From Xenorhabdus kozodoii (GTDB taxonomy: Bacteria; Pseudomonadota; Gammaproteobacteria; Enterobacterales; Enterobacteriaceae), in the NCBI RefSeq assembly GCF_002632875.1, contig NZ_NJCX01000017.1:34952-98951 (forward strand): a DNA stretch of 64,000 nt, in the 5' to 3' direction. Shown one piece after another: positions 40,987-50,280 of this stretch (position 1 is its first letter; every line of letters begins with the position of its first letter). The position numbers were made by a program, and so were the translations under genes. The notes under the pieces were generated by a model. It ran no database searches. It had not been told where the DNA came from and saw only the letters and a list, made by a program, of their open reading frames with translations.

Positions 40987-42905
40987 ATGCCATGATGTCA
41001 TTATTGCAACAAGCAGTGAGCCAAAAGCTACTGCGCCCTTTGGATGTGCAATTTGCTTACGCGATGATTGAGGATGAAAACCCGCTGCTGCTGTTAGTGA
41101 CGGCCTTGTTAAGCGCGGAATCCGGCGCGGGGCATGTCTGTTTGCCGTTGGCGCGAATTTCGCCAAAATATTTTTTTGAAGGCCGGCAGCCTGAGTTAGC
41201 GGCATCGCTTTGGTCTTTGGCAGGGGAACCCGATCAACGGCAAATTCTGGCTGTTTTGCAGACATGCCCGGCGGTAAGCACGGGAGGGGCGCCAACACCG
41301 ATGATCCTGACCCATCACAGGGAAACGGGGTATCGCCTATATTTGCAACGCATGTGGCAAAGTGAACGGCGGGTGGCAGACTTTTTTGCGGCTGTGGCGT
41401 TAGTCGATACGTTTTCCCAAACTGCCGGTGATCAAACGGTTGTTGATGAAATTCAGTTACGTCGTATTTTAGATGCGCTTTTTGGTGTCACTTGCGGAGA
41501 GAAAATCGACTGGCAGAAAGTTGCGGCGGCCGTGGCGGTAACGAGCCGTATTTCTGTGATCTCTGGTGGACCAGGCACCGGTAAGACCACGACGGTAGCT
41601 AAGTTATTGGCCGCCCTAATCAAGCTGCATGAAGAAAAAAAATTAAATATCCAATTGGCTGCGCCCACCGGCAAGGCGGCGGCAAGATTAACGGAATCGC
41701 TCAGGGAAGCGGTCAAGAAACTGGATTTGACGCCAGAGCAGTGGCATAGCATTCCAGAGCAGGCACAAACTATTCATCGTTTACTGGGGGCGCAACCCGA
41801 TAGCCAGAAACTGCGTTATGGACGTAATAATCCGCTGTCCCTTGATGTCTTGATCATTGATGAAGCCTCAATGGTGGATTTACCCATGATGGCTCACTTG
41901 ATTGATGCTTTGCCGGCACGGGCGAAAGTGATTTTTCTGGGGGATAAAGACCAGCTCGCCTCGGTTGAAGCCGGAGCGGTATTGGGCGATATTTGCCGTT
42001 TCGCCGAACAGGGTTATAGCGCCAAGCGTGCCGAACAATTGGGGCGATTGACCGGATGTCAGTTAACCGCCTATTCCGCGCCATCGACTTCACATTCCGA
42101 TGAAAGTGTTCCGGCGGTGCGGGATTGCCTGTGCCTGCTGCGCAAAAGCTATCGCTTCAATTCCGCTTCCGGTATTGGGCAATTGGCATCGGCGGTGAAT
42201 CAAGGAGATCGCGCGGGCGTCGCGACGGTATTGAACCAGTCCTTTCCTGATGTTGATTTTTACCCACTTTTAGCGGATGAAGATTATCAGCGTCTGTTAG
42301 CGGAAACGGCGGCTGGCTACTACCAATATCTGGCAATGGCCAATAAGCGGGCGCCGGAAGAAGCCATTTTGGCGGAGTTTAACCGTTTTCGGTTGCTGTG
42401 TGCGTTAAGGGAAGGGCCTTTTGGGGTGGCGGGACTGAATCAGCGAGTGGAACAATTACTGCACAGAAAAGGCGCGATTATCCTGTCCAGAAATATGGAG
42501 AACCGTGGTTATGTCGGGCGCCCTATCATGATCTTGCGTAATGACAGCACGCTTGGGCTGTTTAACGGGGATATCGGGATTATGCTCAAGGATCAGGACA
42601 ATGAGCTGAAAGCCTATTTTCAGTTGTCTGATGGGCAGATTAAAGGATTTCAGCCGAGTCGATTACCTCAACATGAAACAGCTTATGTGATGACGGTACA
42701 TAAATCTCAGGGATCTGAATTTGAGCATACGGCCTTGGTGTTACCAACCCAATATTCACCGATAGTCAGTCGGGAATTGGTGTACACCGCACTGACACGA
42801 GCCAGAGAAAAATTGACGATTTATGCCAATAAACCCGTTTTGGATAAGGCTGTGACTACGGCAACACAGCGCAGAAGCGGGTTGGCTGATTGGTTCAACC
42901 CGTAA
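40983..42905 (+). CDS. recD: Exodeoxyribonuclease V subunit RecD
   Basis: RecD is the 5'-3' helicase of RecBCD. The 640-residue protein has Walker A in SGGPGTGKTTTVAKL near residue 197, Walker B LIIDEASMVDLPMM, FLGDKDQLASVEAGAVLGDI, and the C-terminal superfamily 1 motif VMTVHKSQGSEFEH with YTALTRAREKL. It overlaps recB (ATGA) and ends the operon. It converges on argA across an 79-base gap with a GC-rich hairpin. Confidence 0.96.
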   Translation: MNAMMSLLQQAVSQKLLRPLDVQFAYAMIEDENPLLLLVTALLSAESGAGHVCLPLARISPKYFFEGRQPELAASLWSLAGEPDQRQILAVLQTCPAVSTGGAPTPMILTHHRETGYRLYLQRMWQSERRVADFFAAVALVDTFSQTAGDQTVVDEIQLRRILDALFGVTCGEKIDWQKVAAAVAVTSRISVISGGPGTGKTTTVAKLLAALIKLHEEKKLNIQLAAPTGKAAARLTESLREAVKKLDLTPEQWHSIPEQAQTIHRLLGAQPDSQKLRYGRNNPLSLDVLIIDEASMVDLPMMAHLIDALPARAKVIFLGDKDQLASVEAGAVLGDICRFAEQGYSAKRAEQLGRLTGCQLTAYSAPSTSHSDESVPAVRDCLCLLRKSYRFNSASGIGQLASAVNQGDRAGVATVLNQSFPDVDFYPLLADEDYQRLLAETAAGYYQYLAMANKRAPEEAILAEFNRFRLLCALREGPFGVAGLNQRVEQLLHRKGAIILSRNMENRGYVGRPIMILRNDSTLGLFNGDIGIMLKDQDNELKAYFQLSDGQIKGFQPSRLPQHETAYVMTVHKSQGSEFEHTALVLPTQYSPIVSRELVYTALTRAREKLTIYANKPVLDKAVTTATQRRSGLADWFNP

Positions 42906-42959
42906 TCACAAGGAAAGATGATTAACGCCGGCAAACTTAGGCACAAGCAGCATGAGAAG

Positions 42960-42977
42960 CCCGCCCGATAGGGCGGG
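42960..42977. terminator. GC-rich hairpin between recD and argA
   Basis: CCCGCCC-GATA-GGGCGGG is a perfect 7-bp stem with a tetraloop, eight bases beyond the argA stop. It probably serves both convergent genes; no T-run is present. Confidence 0.6.
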
Positions 42978-42984
42978 TCAGCCA

Positions 42985-44316
42985 CTAAGCCTGTAAATCC
43001 AGCATCAAAATTTTGGAACGGCGCTGGTAGTTATATAGCGCCTGTTTTTCCACGGGCAACATCTCTATTTCTGCTGGCTCAAAGCCTTTCTCCTGAAACC
43101 AGTGAATACTGCGGGTTGTGAGCACAAAAAGTTTTTCCAACCCTTCTTGTTTCGCCTGACTGGAAATTGAATTTAGCAGGATTTCGCCTCTGGAAGAATT
43201 TCGGTAGTCTGGGTGCACAGCAACACAAGCCATTTCGCCTATTTTTTCATTAGGATAGGAGTACAAGGCAGCGCAGGCGATAGCCACATTATCGAGTTCT
43301 ATCAAGGTGAAGTTATCAATCTCCATTTCCAGTTGCTCACGTGAACGGCGTACCAAAATGCCTTGTTGCTCCAAGGGACGAATCAGTTCAAGAATGCCGC
43401 CAATGTCATTGATATTGGCACGGCGTATCTGTTCGGAACGCTCCATGACTATTTGCGTACCGATACCTTCGCGGGAAAAGAGTTCTTGGATCAACGAACC
43501 ATTTTCCTGATAACTGATTAAGTGGCTGCGGCGAACACCACGGCGGCAGGCTTTGATCGCGCCCCTTAAGAAACGGACAGTGCCTGAATAATAATCACCG
43601 GCGTTTTCCAATTCATGCAGGTGGACTTCCCCTTCATTGGGAAACATCTCTGACAAGGCATTGCCTTCTGTGTCAAGTACGCCTTGAAATGAGCAAAATC
43701 CAATTAATTTTTCTGCTTTTAATTTGATCGCCAACTGGGTTGCAATTTCTTCGGAAGTCAGGTTGAAACTTTCCCCGGTAACGGAAACAGCTACTGGGCC
43801 AATCAACACAATGGCACCGTTATCCAGTTGTTGCGTGATTGCTTTTTCATCAATGCGGCGGACCCTGCCACTATGACAATAATCAACGCCGTCATCGATT
43901 CCCAACGGTTGGGCGATGACAAAGTTTCCACTGACAACACTAATATTGGCGCCTTGTAACGGAGTGTTGTTTAAGCTCATGGAAAGACGCGCGGTGATCT
44001 CCAGTTGCAATAGGCCGGCTGCCTGTTTGACTAAATCCAGTGTCTTGGCATCGGTCACTCTGGTGTGCTTGTGGTAAACCGATTGGCAATGGTGTTCAGT
44101 AATATTCTGTTCAATTTGTGGACGGGCACCATAAACAACAATTAAACGAATGCCCAGATTATGCAGTAACCCAATGTCGTTGACGATATTAGTGAAATTC
44201 TCATGGGCGATGGCTTCACCGCCCAGCATAATGACAAAGGTTTTACCTCGATGTGCATTGATATACGGCACCGAGTGACGGAAGACCTCAACTAATTCGG
44301 TACTGCGTTCTTTCAT
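42985..44316 (-). CDS. argA: Amino-acid N-acetyltransferase (N-acetylglutamate synthase)
   Basis: ArgA acetylates glutamate with acetyl-CoA, the first step of arginine synthesis. The 443-residue protein from ATG 44316 ([15 protein letters not shown]) matches E. coli ArgA. The frame upstream adds 23 lysine/asparagine-rich residues that overlap the ARG boxes and is rejected. It has an amino-acid-kinase-like domain ([31 protein letters not shown]) and a C-terminal GNAT domain ([33 protein letters not shown]). AGAGG lies upstream of the start. Two ArgR sites precede it. Confidence 0.96.
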   Translation of the reverse strand: MKERSTELVEVFRHSVPYINAHRGKTFVIMLGGEAIAHENFTNIVNDIGLLHNLGIRLIVVYGARPQIEQNITEHHCQSVYHKHTRVTDAKTLDLVKQAAGLLQLEITARLSMSLNNTPLQGANISVVSGNFVIAQPLGIDDGVDYCHSGRVRRIDEKAITQQLDNGAIVLIGPVAVSVTGESFNLTSEEIATQLAIKLKAEKLIGFCSFQGVLDTEGNALSEMFPNEGEVHLHELENAGDYYSGTVRFLRGAIKACRRGVRRSHLISYQENGSLIQELFSREGIGTQIVMERSEQIRRANINDIGGILELIRPLEQQGILVRRSREQLEMEIDNFTLIELDNVAIACAALYSYPNEKIGEMACVAVHPDYRNSSRGEILLNSISSQAKQEGLEKLFVLTTRSIHWFQEKGFEPAEIEMLPVEKQALYNYQRRSKILMLDLQA

Positions 44317-44331
44317 AAAACCCTCTCCGAA

Positions 44332-44366
44332 TGAATTTTTATTCGTATTTTTTGTATTTTTATTCT
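44332..44366 (-). promoter_or_regulatory. argA: Tandem ARG boxes (ArgR operator) of argA
   Basis: TGAATTTTTATTCG (44332-44345) and TGTATTTTTATTCT (44353-44366) both fit the ARG-box core TGAATWWWWATTCA. The first has one mismatch and the second three. Their centres are 21 bases apart, the spacing of a classical ArgR hexamer site. They lie 16-50 bases upstream of the argA start. Confidence 0.85.
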
Positions 44367-44551
44367 TTTTGAGTGGAAATGGCAAGAGGAAACATGGATA
44401 AAAATAACGTTATTATTTATATTGGTATAAATAAATTAGGTGAGCAAAAATGTTTTTTTTGATGACAGCAGTTCGCTAATTAATTAGAGTTCCTGCCTGA
44501 TTTTTGTATTTGGTAAAGATTACTGCGTTTGGTTGTTTTTAAATGGAATAA

Positions 44552-45802
44552 ATGATGAGTCATTCAGGCCCTAATACTTCACGTCGTCGCCTGCTGAAAG
44601 GTGCCGCCGCTGTATGGCTGTTAAGCGTCAGCCCAATAGGTTATGCAGCGACTTCAAAAGTCATCGCTGTGCGTATTTGGCCTGCCTCAAGCTATACCAG
44701 AGTGGCGCTGGAGTCGAATATTCCACTGAAATATCGCCAATTTTCGCTTTCAAACCCTGATCGTATTGTCATTGATTTGCAGGGTATCCAGCTTAATAGC
44801 ATTTTGAGTGGTATGGGGGCACAAGTTCAGCGGCGTGACCCTTACTTAAAATTAGTGCGGGCAGGGCAATTTAATCCTAAAACGGTGCGTTTAGTCTTTG
44901 AAATCAAACAGCCTGTTGCCCCACGTATTTTTACATTACCGCCAGTTGCCAAGTTTAAACACCGTTTGGTACTCGATCTGTATCCGAAAAAAGCCGCCAA
45001 TGTGGCTGATGATCCTTTATTGGCCCTGCTTGAAGAGTACAACAGTGGAAATTTAGAACAACATTTGCCCGCACAGACACCTAAGTCTGGTAAGGCCGGC
45101 AAAGACAGGCCGATTGTGATTATGCTCGACCCTGGTCATGGTGGTGAAGATTCTGGGGCGATCGGTAAACATAAAACCCGTGAAAAAGATGTCGTGCTGC
45201 AAATTGCCCGTCGTTTACAGGCGCTTATCAAACGTGAGCCGGGCATGAAAGTTTATATGACTCGCAATGAAGATGTGTTCATCCCCTTAACGGTGAGAGT
45301 GGCGAAAGCGCGTAAAATGCGGGCTGATCTCTTTGTTTCGATTCATGCGGATGCTTTTACCAACCGTTCTGCGCGGGGGTCGTCTGTGTTTGCGCTTTCA
45401 ACCAAGGGCGCTACCAGTAATACAGCCCGTTTTCTCGCCCAAACCCAGAATGAGGCTGATTTAATTGGTGGCGTCAGCAAAAGTGGCGATAAGTATTTGG
45501 ATCACACTATGTTGGATTTGATCCAAACCGCGACGATCAACGATAGCTTGAAATTTGGTGGTGAAGTACTCAAGCGGCTGGGTAAAATCAATAAGCTGCA
45601 TAAAAATAGCGTTGATCAGGCGGGATTTGCGGTATTGAAAGCCCCAGATATTCCTTCTATTTTGGTTGAAACGGCGTTTATTAGTAATCTGGAAGAAGAG
45701 CGCAAACTTAAGACAGCAAAATTCCAGCAACAAGTGGCAGAATCTATTTTTGCGGGAATTAAGGCGTATTTCAAAAATGGGGCAGAACTGGCACGGCGGT
45801 GA
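44552..45802 (+). CDS. amiC: N-acetylmuramoyl-L-alanine amidase AmiC
   Basis: AmiC cleaves peptide stems from septal peptidoglycan so daughter cells can separate; it is activated by NlpD. The 416-residue precursor has a Tat signal ([10 protein letters not shown], ending YAATS), an AMIN domain (about residues 40-140) for septal targeting, and an amidase_3 domain. Zinc and catalytic motifs are [27 protein letters not shown] and LVETAFISN. It is divergent from argA as in E. coli. Confidence 0.96.
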   Translation: MMSHSGPNTSRRRLLKGAAAVWLLSVSPIGYAATSKVIAVRIWPASSYTRVALESNIPLKYRQFSLSNPDRIVIDLQGIQLNSILSGMGAQVQRRDPYLKLVRAGQFNPKTVRLVFEIKQPVAPRIFTLPPVAKFKHRLVLDLYPKKAANVADDPLLALLEEYNSGNLEQHLPAQTPKSGKAGKDRPIVIMLDPGHGGEDSGAIGKHKTREKDVVLQIARRLQALIKREPGMKVYMTRNEDVFIPLTVRVAKARKMRADLFVSIHADAFTNRSARGSSVFALSTKGATSNTARFLAQTQNEADLIGGVSKSGDKYLDHTMLDLIQTATINDSLKFGGEVLKRLGKINKLHKNSVDQAGFAVLKAPDIPSILVETAFISNLEEERKLKTAKFQQQVAESIFAGIKAYFKNGAELARR

Positions 45803-45852
45803 GTTATCCGCCGCGAAACATATTAAGTCAAGGCCAGCCTGTATTGACTGTT

Positions 45853-45957
45853 TATACCAATCTAACTTCAAGTTGCCGTTTGCAAACCAACGAGAGTGTT
45901 TATATCTCCCCGCTACGCGGGGAGATATAAGACGCATCTTGAAAGGCGATTGGTATA
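45853..45957. repeat. MITE-like palindromic repeat, copy B (complete)
   Basis: A 105-base element is bounded by perfect 10-base inverted ends, TATACCAATC and GATTGGTATA. A central hairpin CTCCCCGC-TAC-GCGGGGAG lies in the middle. The left half reads TTCAAGTTGCCGTTTGCAAACC, the right half GACGCATCTTGAAAGGC. It occupies most of the 316-base gap between amiC and the first tRNA gene and is the best preserved of four copies. It is non-coding. The rest of the gap (45958-46118) shows only AT-rich sequence. Confidence 0.85.
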
Positions 45958-46118
45958 TAAAACAACAAGAGTTATTGGCTTTATAATTTTTAAACCGGCT
46001 TTAAATAATGTTTAAATACTGATTTCAAAATAAGGGAATATTCGGTAATAAGGGGATGAAAAACAGGGTAGGAAATAAAAACCAAGGCGAGGTTGAAGAA
46101 TAAGATATAAAGTAAAAT

Positions 46119-46195
<77 letters not shown>

Positions 46196-46338
46196 TCCGT
46201 CTGTTTGCATCAAATATGAATACAAACATTAAATAATGGCACTATCGACTGCCATATTTTACTTACCTATTTTTTTGCTGGCATCTTGTTCTGCTATCAG
46301 AACAACTACATCGTATCGACGATGATATCTATTCAAAT

Positions 46339-46415
<77 letters not shown>

Positions 46416-46518
46416 TCCGTCTATCTGCGAATTTTGACTATCTGTCAAGAATGCAAATACTAAATGATAGCATTTTTTACTGCCAGGGCATGTCACTGAT
46501 AATGACTGCCAATCGAAC

Positions 46519-46595
<77 letters not shown>

Positions 46596-46609
46596 TTCGA
46601 TGTCGGCAC

Positions 46610-46637
46610 ACTATACTCTGGAACGAAGCAGTTGCAA
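46610..46637 (-). promoter_or_regulatory. Promoter of the initiator tRNA cluster
   Basis: On the minus strand TTGCAA (46632-46637) is followed after 16 bases by TATAGT (46610-46615), with a GC-rich discriminator (GTGCCG) next, as in stable RNA promoters. It starts transcription a few bases before copy 1. Confidence 0.75.
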
Positions 46638-46823
46638 GTTTTTTTATTGTGATTGACTAAATTTGTTTGTTTTTTGATTTAAAAATAGTCTAATCGTTTT
46701 GTTTTTGCTCGATTGGGTGGGTTGAAACGGTAAGCTATTTTTTTCTAACCACATTTCATTATGTCTGAGTGTTTGATATTGTTCGCGATTCGAGTAAGTG
46801 ACGGCTAAAGATAAGGCATTAAT

Positions 46824-47921
46824 ATGAACGTTTGGGGTAAATATCTGTTAGTTGGATTGGTCATTTCGTTAGTATCGGGATGTCAATTTCGGCCAACTGA
46901 TCAGGCACAGCAGTATAAGGATGGGCGAATTACCCAAAACCTCCAGTTGGTTAATACGCCGAATGCCGAAGGATCGCCGGTTAATGCCAGGGACTTTGTC
47001 ACCCAAGTTAACTATATCAGTAAAGCCTCCCCTCGCCTTTATGACAATAACCGTGAACTCTTTACAGCAATTGAAAACTGGATGCTCACCGGGGGTAATA
47101 CCCGTGATTTAAATGAGTTCGGTTTGCTGGCTTATCAGATGGAAGGTGAAGATAAATACGGTAATGTGAAGTTTACCGGTTATTACACGCCGGTTCTGCA
47201 AGCACGATATACCCGACAGGGAGAATTTAAATATCCACTGTATCGTATGCCCACTCACCTACGTTCCCGTTTGCCAAGTCGCGCTGAGATATACCGGGGC
47301 GCCCTGAATAAGAAATTTATTATCGGCTACAGCAACTCCCTGATGGATAATTTCATGATGGAAGTACAAGGGAGTGGTTATGTTGATTTTGGTGATGGGC
47401 GTCCATTGACCTTTTTTGGCTATGGCGGAAAAAATGGGCATGCTTACCGCAGTATTGGTAAGGTACTGATCGATCGTGGAGAAGTGCCGAGCGAAAAAAT
47501 GTCCATGAAAGCCATCCGTCAGTGGGGAGAACAGCACAGCGAAGCCGAAGTGAGAGAATTGCTGGAGCAGAACCCTTCATTTGTTTTCTTTAAACCTGAA
47601 CCCCATACCCTTGTGAGGGGAGCCAGCGCGGTGCCCCTAGTTGCAAAAGCATCGGTAGCGTCTGACAAGTCATTGATCCCGCCTGGAACCGCGTTGCTGG
47701 CAGAAGTCCCGGTACTGGATGAAAAAGGCAAATTTACGGGTCAGTATCGGATGCATCTCATGGTAGCGCTGGATGTGGGTGGCGCTATAAAAGGAAATCA
47801 TTTCGATATTTATCACGGTGTTGGGGAGAAAGCGGGAGAAATGGCGGGTTTTTATAATCACTATGGCCGTGTTTGGGTATTAAAGAAAGCATCATCTGGT
47901 TTTTTGGCGGCAAACCAGTAA
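46824..47921 (+). CDS. mltA: Membrane-bound lytic murein transglycosylase A
   Basis: MltA is an outer-membrane lipoprotein that cleaves peptidoglycan glycan strands to 1,6-anhydro products. The 365 residues equal the E. coli length. A lipobox LVSGC places the lipidated cysteine at residue 20. The MltA and 3D domains are visible (GYYTPVLQARYTRQGE, NSLMDNFMMEVQGSG, and the C-terminal catalytic region VALDVGGAIKGNHFDIYHG). It lies upstream of tcdA in the same direction, as in E. coli. Confidence 0.96.
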   Translation: MNVWGKYLLVGLVISLVSGCQFRPTDQAQQYKDGRITQNLQLVNTPNAEGSPVNARDFVTQVNYISKASPRLYDNNRELFTAIENWMLTGGNTRDLNEFGLLAYQMEGEDKYGNVKFTGYYTPVLQARYTRQGEFKYPLYRMPTHLRSRLPSRAEIYRGALNKKFIIGYSNSLMDNFMMEVQGSGYVDFGDGRPLTFFGYGGKNGHAYRSIGKVLIDRGEVPSEKMSMKAIRQWGEQHSEAEVRELLEQNPSFVFFKPEPHTLVRGASAVPLVAKASVASDKSLIPPGTALLAEVPVLDEKGKFTGQYRMHLMVALDVGGAIKGNHFDIYHGVGEKAGEMAGFYNHYGRVWVLKKASSGFLAANQ

Positions 47922-47980
47922 GATCCCCCTCAATTCACACAATCAATAACCTATCTCAATAGAGGTAGGTTTTAGGCAGG

Positions 47981-48805
47981 ATGTATTTAGCAATGCAAGT
48001 TTCTCTCTCTGATGCTTATCTTCAGCGTTTTGCTGGCACGGCTCGGTTATATGGTCAGAAAGCGCTTTCATTATTTGCCCGTTCACATGTTTGTGTCGTG
48101 GGAATTGGCGGTGTAGGTTCATGGGCAGCAGAAGCACTGGCGCGTACAGGTATCGGTGCTATTACGCTGATTGATATGGATGATGTTTGTATCACCAATA
48201 CCAACCGGCAGTTGCACACGTTGGTACAGAATGTGGGGTTGCCAAAAACGGAAGTCATCGCTGAGCGGATACGGGCGATCAATCCTGAATGTCAGGTCAC
48301 TTGTATTGATGATTTTGTCACCCCTGATAATGTGACCGAATTGATGTCCACAGAGTTCAGTTATGTTATTGATGCCATTGATAGCATACGGCCCAAAGCG
48401 GCGCTATTGGCTTATTGCCGACGCTATAAAATTCCGGTTGTGACAACCGGCGGAGCCGGCGGGCAACTTGATCCTACCCAGATCCAGGTGGTGGATTTAG
48501 CGAAAACGGTGCAAGATCCCTTGGCGGCGAAATTGAAAGAGCGCTTAAAGTCGGATTATCGTGTAGTGAAAAACGGCAAGGGCAAATTGGGTATTGACTG
48601 TGTTTTTTCAACAGAGCAGTTAGTTTATCCGCAATCTGACGGTACAGTTTGTGCGGCTAAAAGTACAGCGGAGGGGTCTAAACGAATGGATTGCGCTTCG
48701 GGTTTTGGTGCCGCAACGATGGTTACGGCGACCTTTGGTTTTGTTGCTGTATCCCACGCGTTAAAAAAGCTGGTGGCCAAAGCGGAGCGGGAAAATACGC
48801 TTTAA
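47981..48805 (+). CDS. tcdA: tRNA threonylcarbamoyladenosine dehydratase TcdA
   Basis: TcdA (CsdL, YgdL) cyclises t6A37 in tRNA to ct6A using ATP, assisted by CsdA-CsdE sulfur relay. The 274-residue E1-like protein has the nucleotide motif GIGGVGSWAAEALARTGIG, DMDDVCITNTNRQ, the TTGGAGGQLDPTQIQV loop and a C-terminal FGAATMVTATFGF. The start is ambiguous between 47981 and an ATG four codons later (47993). It converges on csdE with 6 bases between, as in E. coli. Confidence 0.95.
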   Translation: MYLAMQVSLSDAYLQRFAGTARLYGQKALSLFARSHVCVVGIGGVGSWAAEALARTGIGAITLIDMDDVCITNTNRQLHTLVQNVGLPKTEVIAERIRAINPECQVTCIDDFVTPDNVTELMSTEFSYVIDAIDSIRPKAALLAYCRRYKIPVVTTGGAGGQLDPTQIQVVDLAKTVQDPLAAKLKERLKSDYRVVKNGKGKLGIDCVFSTEQLVYPQSDGTVCAAKSTAEGSKRMDCASGFGAATMVTATFGFVAVSHALKKLVAKAERENTL

Positions 48806-48811
48806 CCGGAT

Positions 48812-49270
48812 CTAATCCGTCTCGCTGTTAGCGATTTCCTGAATGGTCTTGATCAGGGATTTCACGCCATTGAGCCTTGAGCCACTGAGTTGCTGTTCCA
48901 GGCCGAGTTGTTGAAATAGCTCGGCCAACGGTGTTTGCACAACCTGCTCTGGTGTTTTGCCTTCCACGGCGGTCAGCAGAATTGCCAATAATCCTTTGAC
49001 AATACGGCCTTCGCTATCACCATAAAAATGCAACCGACCGTCTGAAAGCCGTTGATGCCCTAACCAGACGCGATTTTCACAGCCGGATCGTTCGATAGTT
49101 TGTTGTTTCAATTCATCTGCCAAAGGAGGCAGCTTTCTGGCCAGGCCGATAAGCTGCCGATAACGATCTTCCCACAATTTGCATTGCTGAAAGTTTTCAA
49201 TAAGTTGCTGTTGCGTAATTTCTGTTCCGAATGGATGCGGAGCAAGGATAGTGTCTGAGAGTTGTGTCAT
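48812..49270 (-). CDS. csdE: Cysteine desulfuration protein CsdE (SufE family)
   Basis: CsdE accepts persulfide sulfur from CsdA and passes it on, including to TcdA-related reactions. The 152-residue protein has the active cysteine in ERSGCENRVWLG and the SufE core ARKLPPLADEL, GRIVKGLLAILLTAVEGKTP. In E. coli csdE sits immediately after csdA. Here csdA is 2 kb away, with a T6SS insert between them, so csdE has lost that operon promoter and must use its own. Confidence 0.94.
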   Translation of the reverse strand: MTQLSDTILAPHPFGTEITQQQLIENFQQCKLWEDRYRQLIGLARKLPPLADELKQQTIERSGCENRVWLGHQRLSDGRLHFYGDSEGRIVKGLLAILLTAVEGKTPEQVVQTPLAELFQQLGLEQQLSGSRLNGVKSLIKTIQEIANSETD

Positions 49271-49460
49271 GGGTTATTTATCTTGCAGTAGGTTTGTGGT
49301 CATAATTATGAATAGTCATATAGTCCAAGTAATTGGGTAGCCAGACAGTATAACAAATTAACTTAGGCAGTTAATATTCTTTAGATACCTTTATAGTGAA
49401 ATGATTTTGTATAATTAATTCTCTTTAAAATGAGGGTATTATATTAATCAAGGAAATTGT

Positions 49461-49940
49461 GTGGCTAATTTAATATATGCAACGATAAAAGGGAAGAAGC
49501 AAGGTTTGATATCTGCTGGTTGCTCTACCTTTGATTCCATAGGTAATAAATATCAAACAGGTCATGAAGATGAGGTGTTAATTCTTTCCTTTGAACATGA
49601 AATAACAAGAATGAGTAATGTTAATCACCGTCCTGTTTCATTCATAAAGCCAATAGACAAATCCTCTCCATTACTTGGTGTAGCTATCTCTAATAATGAA
49701 GAGCTTGAAATTCAGTTTTTATTTTATAGAACCTCCGTAACTGGAGGGAATGAATTATATTACTCCGTTAAATTAATAAAAGCATTTATAGAAAGAATGA
49801 ATGTTAATTATCCTCATTCTATAAATCATGATAACCATCAGCCAGAAGAAATGATATCTATAAAATATGCCAGTATAACTTGGGAGCATCATGTTGCTGG
49901 AACTTCTGGATATAGTTTTTGGGAAGATAGGATATATTAA
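49461..49940 (+). CDS. hcp: Hcp family type VI secretion tube protein
   Basis: Hcp hexamers stack to form the inner tube of the type VI secretion system and also carry small effectors. The 159-residue protein has all family landmarks: YATIKGKKQGLISAGCS, SIGNKYQTGHEDE, NHRPVSFIKPIDKSSPLL, and the C-terminal ITWEHHVAGTSGYSFWEDR. It starts with GTG at 49461 after AAGGAAATT. No T6SS structural genes lie in the window, so this is an orphan Hcp whose apparatus is elsewhere. Local DNA is AT-rich. It converges on a probable effector-immunity pair. Confidence 0.93.
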   Translation: MANLIYATIKGKKQGLISAGCSTFDSIGNKYQTGHEDEVLILSFEHEITRMSNVNHRPVSFIKPIDKSSPLLGVAISNNEELEIQFLFYRTSVTGGNELYYSVKLIKAFIERMNVNYPHSINHDNHQPEEMISIKYASITWEHHVAGTSGYSFWEDRIY

Positions 49941-49948
49941 TATTATAT

Positions 49949-49971
49949 CCCCTCTGAATATTTTAGAGGGG
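49949..49971. terminator. Bidirectional terminator between hcp and the immunity gene
   Basis: CCCCTCT pairs with AGAGGGG around GAATATTTT. It lies between the stops of the two convergent genes and is flanked by A/T-rich sequence. Confidence 0.65.
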
Positions 49972-50280
49972 TTAACAAAGTATTATTCTTATAAAAAAAC
50001 GCCATGCCCAATACATAATCAATGATATCAACATGATGTTCATTTTTAACGATTTAAACTTAATTTTTATTGTTTTGAATAGCAGAGGAAGTATAAACAA
50101 AGCAGTCACAGGGGCGGAGACATCTCTTGTGTCATCAGCTACGAACGCACGATGAGCTACACACGCATTTTTTATTTCCATTCCATCAATATATATTTCT
50201 TCTTCAAAAAAAGAAAAAGAATATATAATTAACAAACAAAATAAATAATAAATGATGTATTTGATTTTACAGATCACCAT
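49972..50280 (-). CDS. Putative membrane immunity protein (hypothetical)
   Basis: I do not recognise a family. The 102 residues contain three hydrophobic segments: IIYYLFCLLIIYSFSFF near residues 9-25, VTALFILPLLF mid-protein and IMLISLIMYWAWRFFI near the C terminus, with a loop between the first two. The first 14 bases overlap the end of the lysozyme-like gene in a different frame, so the two are translationally coupled. Small membrane proteins placed like this often protect against periplasm-acting T6SS effectors; that role is inferred from position only. Confidence 0.6.
   Translation of the reverse strand: MVICKIKYIIYYLFCLLIIYSFSFFEEEIYIDGMEIKNACVAHRAFVADDTRDVSAPVTALFILPLLFKTIKIKFKSLKMNIMLISLIMYWAWRFFIRIILC

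Noticed and set aside
44317..44385. N-terminal extension of argA by 23 residues
   Set aside because: Lysine/asparagine-rich, covers the ARG boxes and is absent from the family. A proper ribosome site serves the ATG at 44316.
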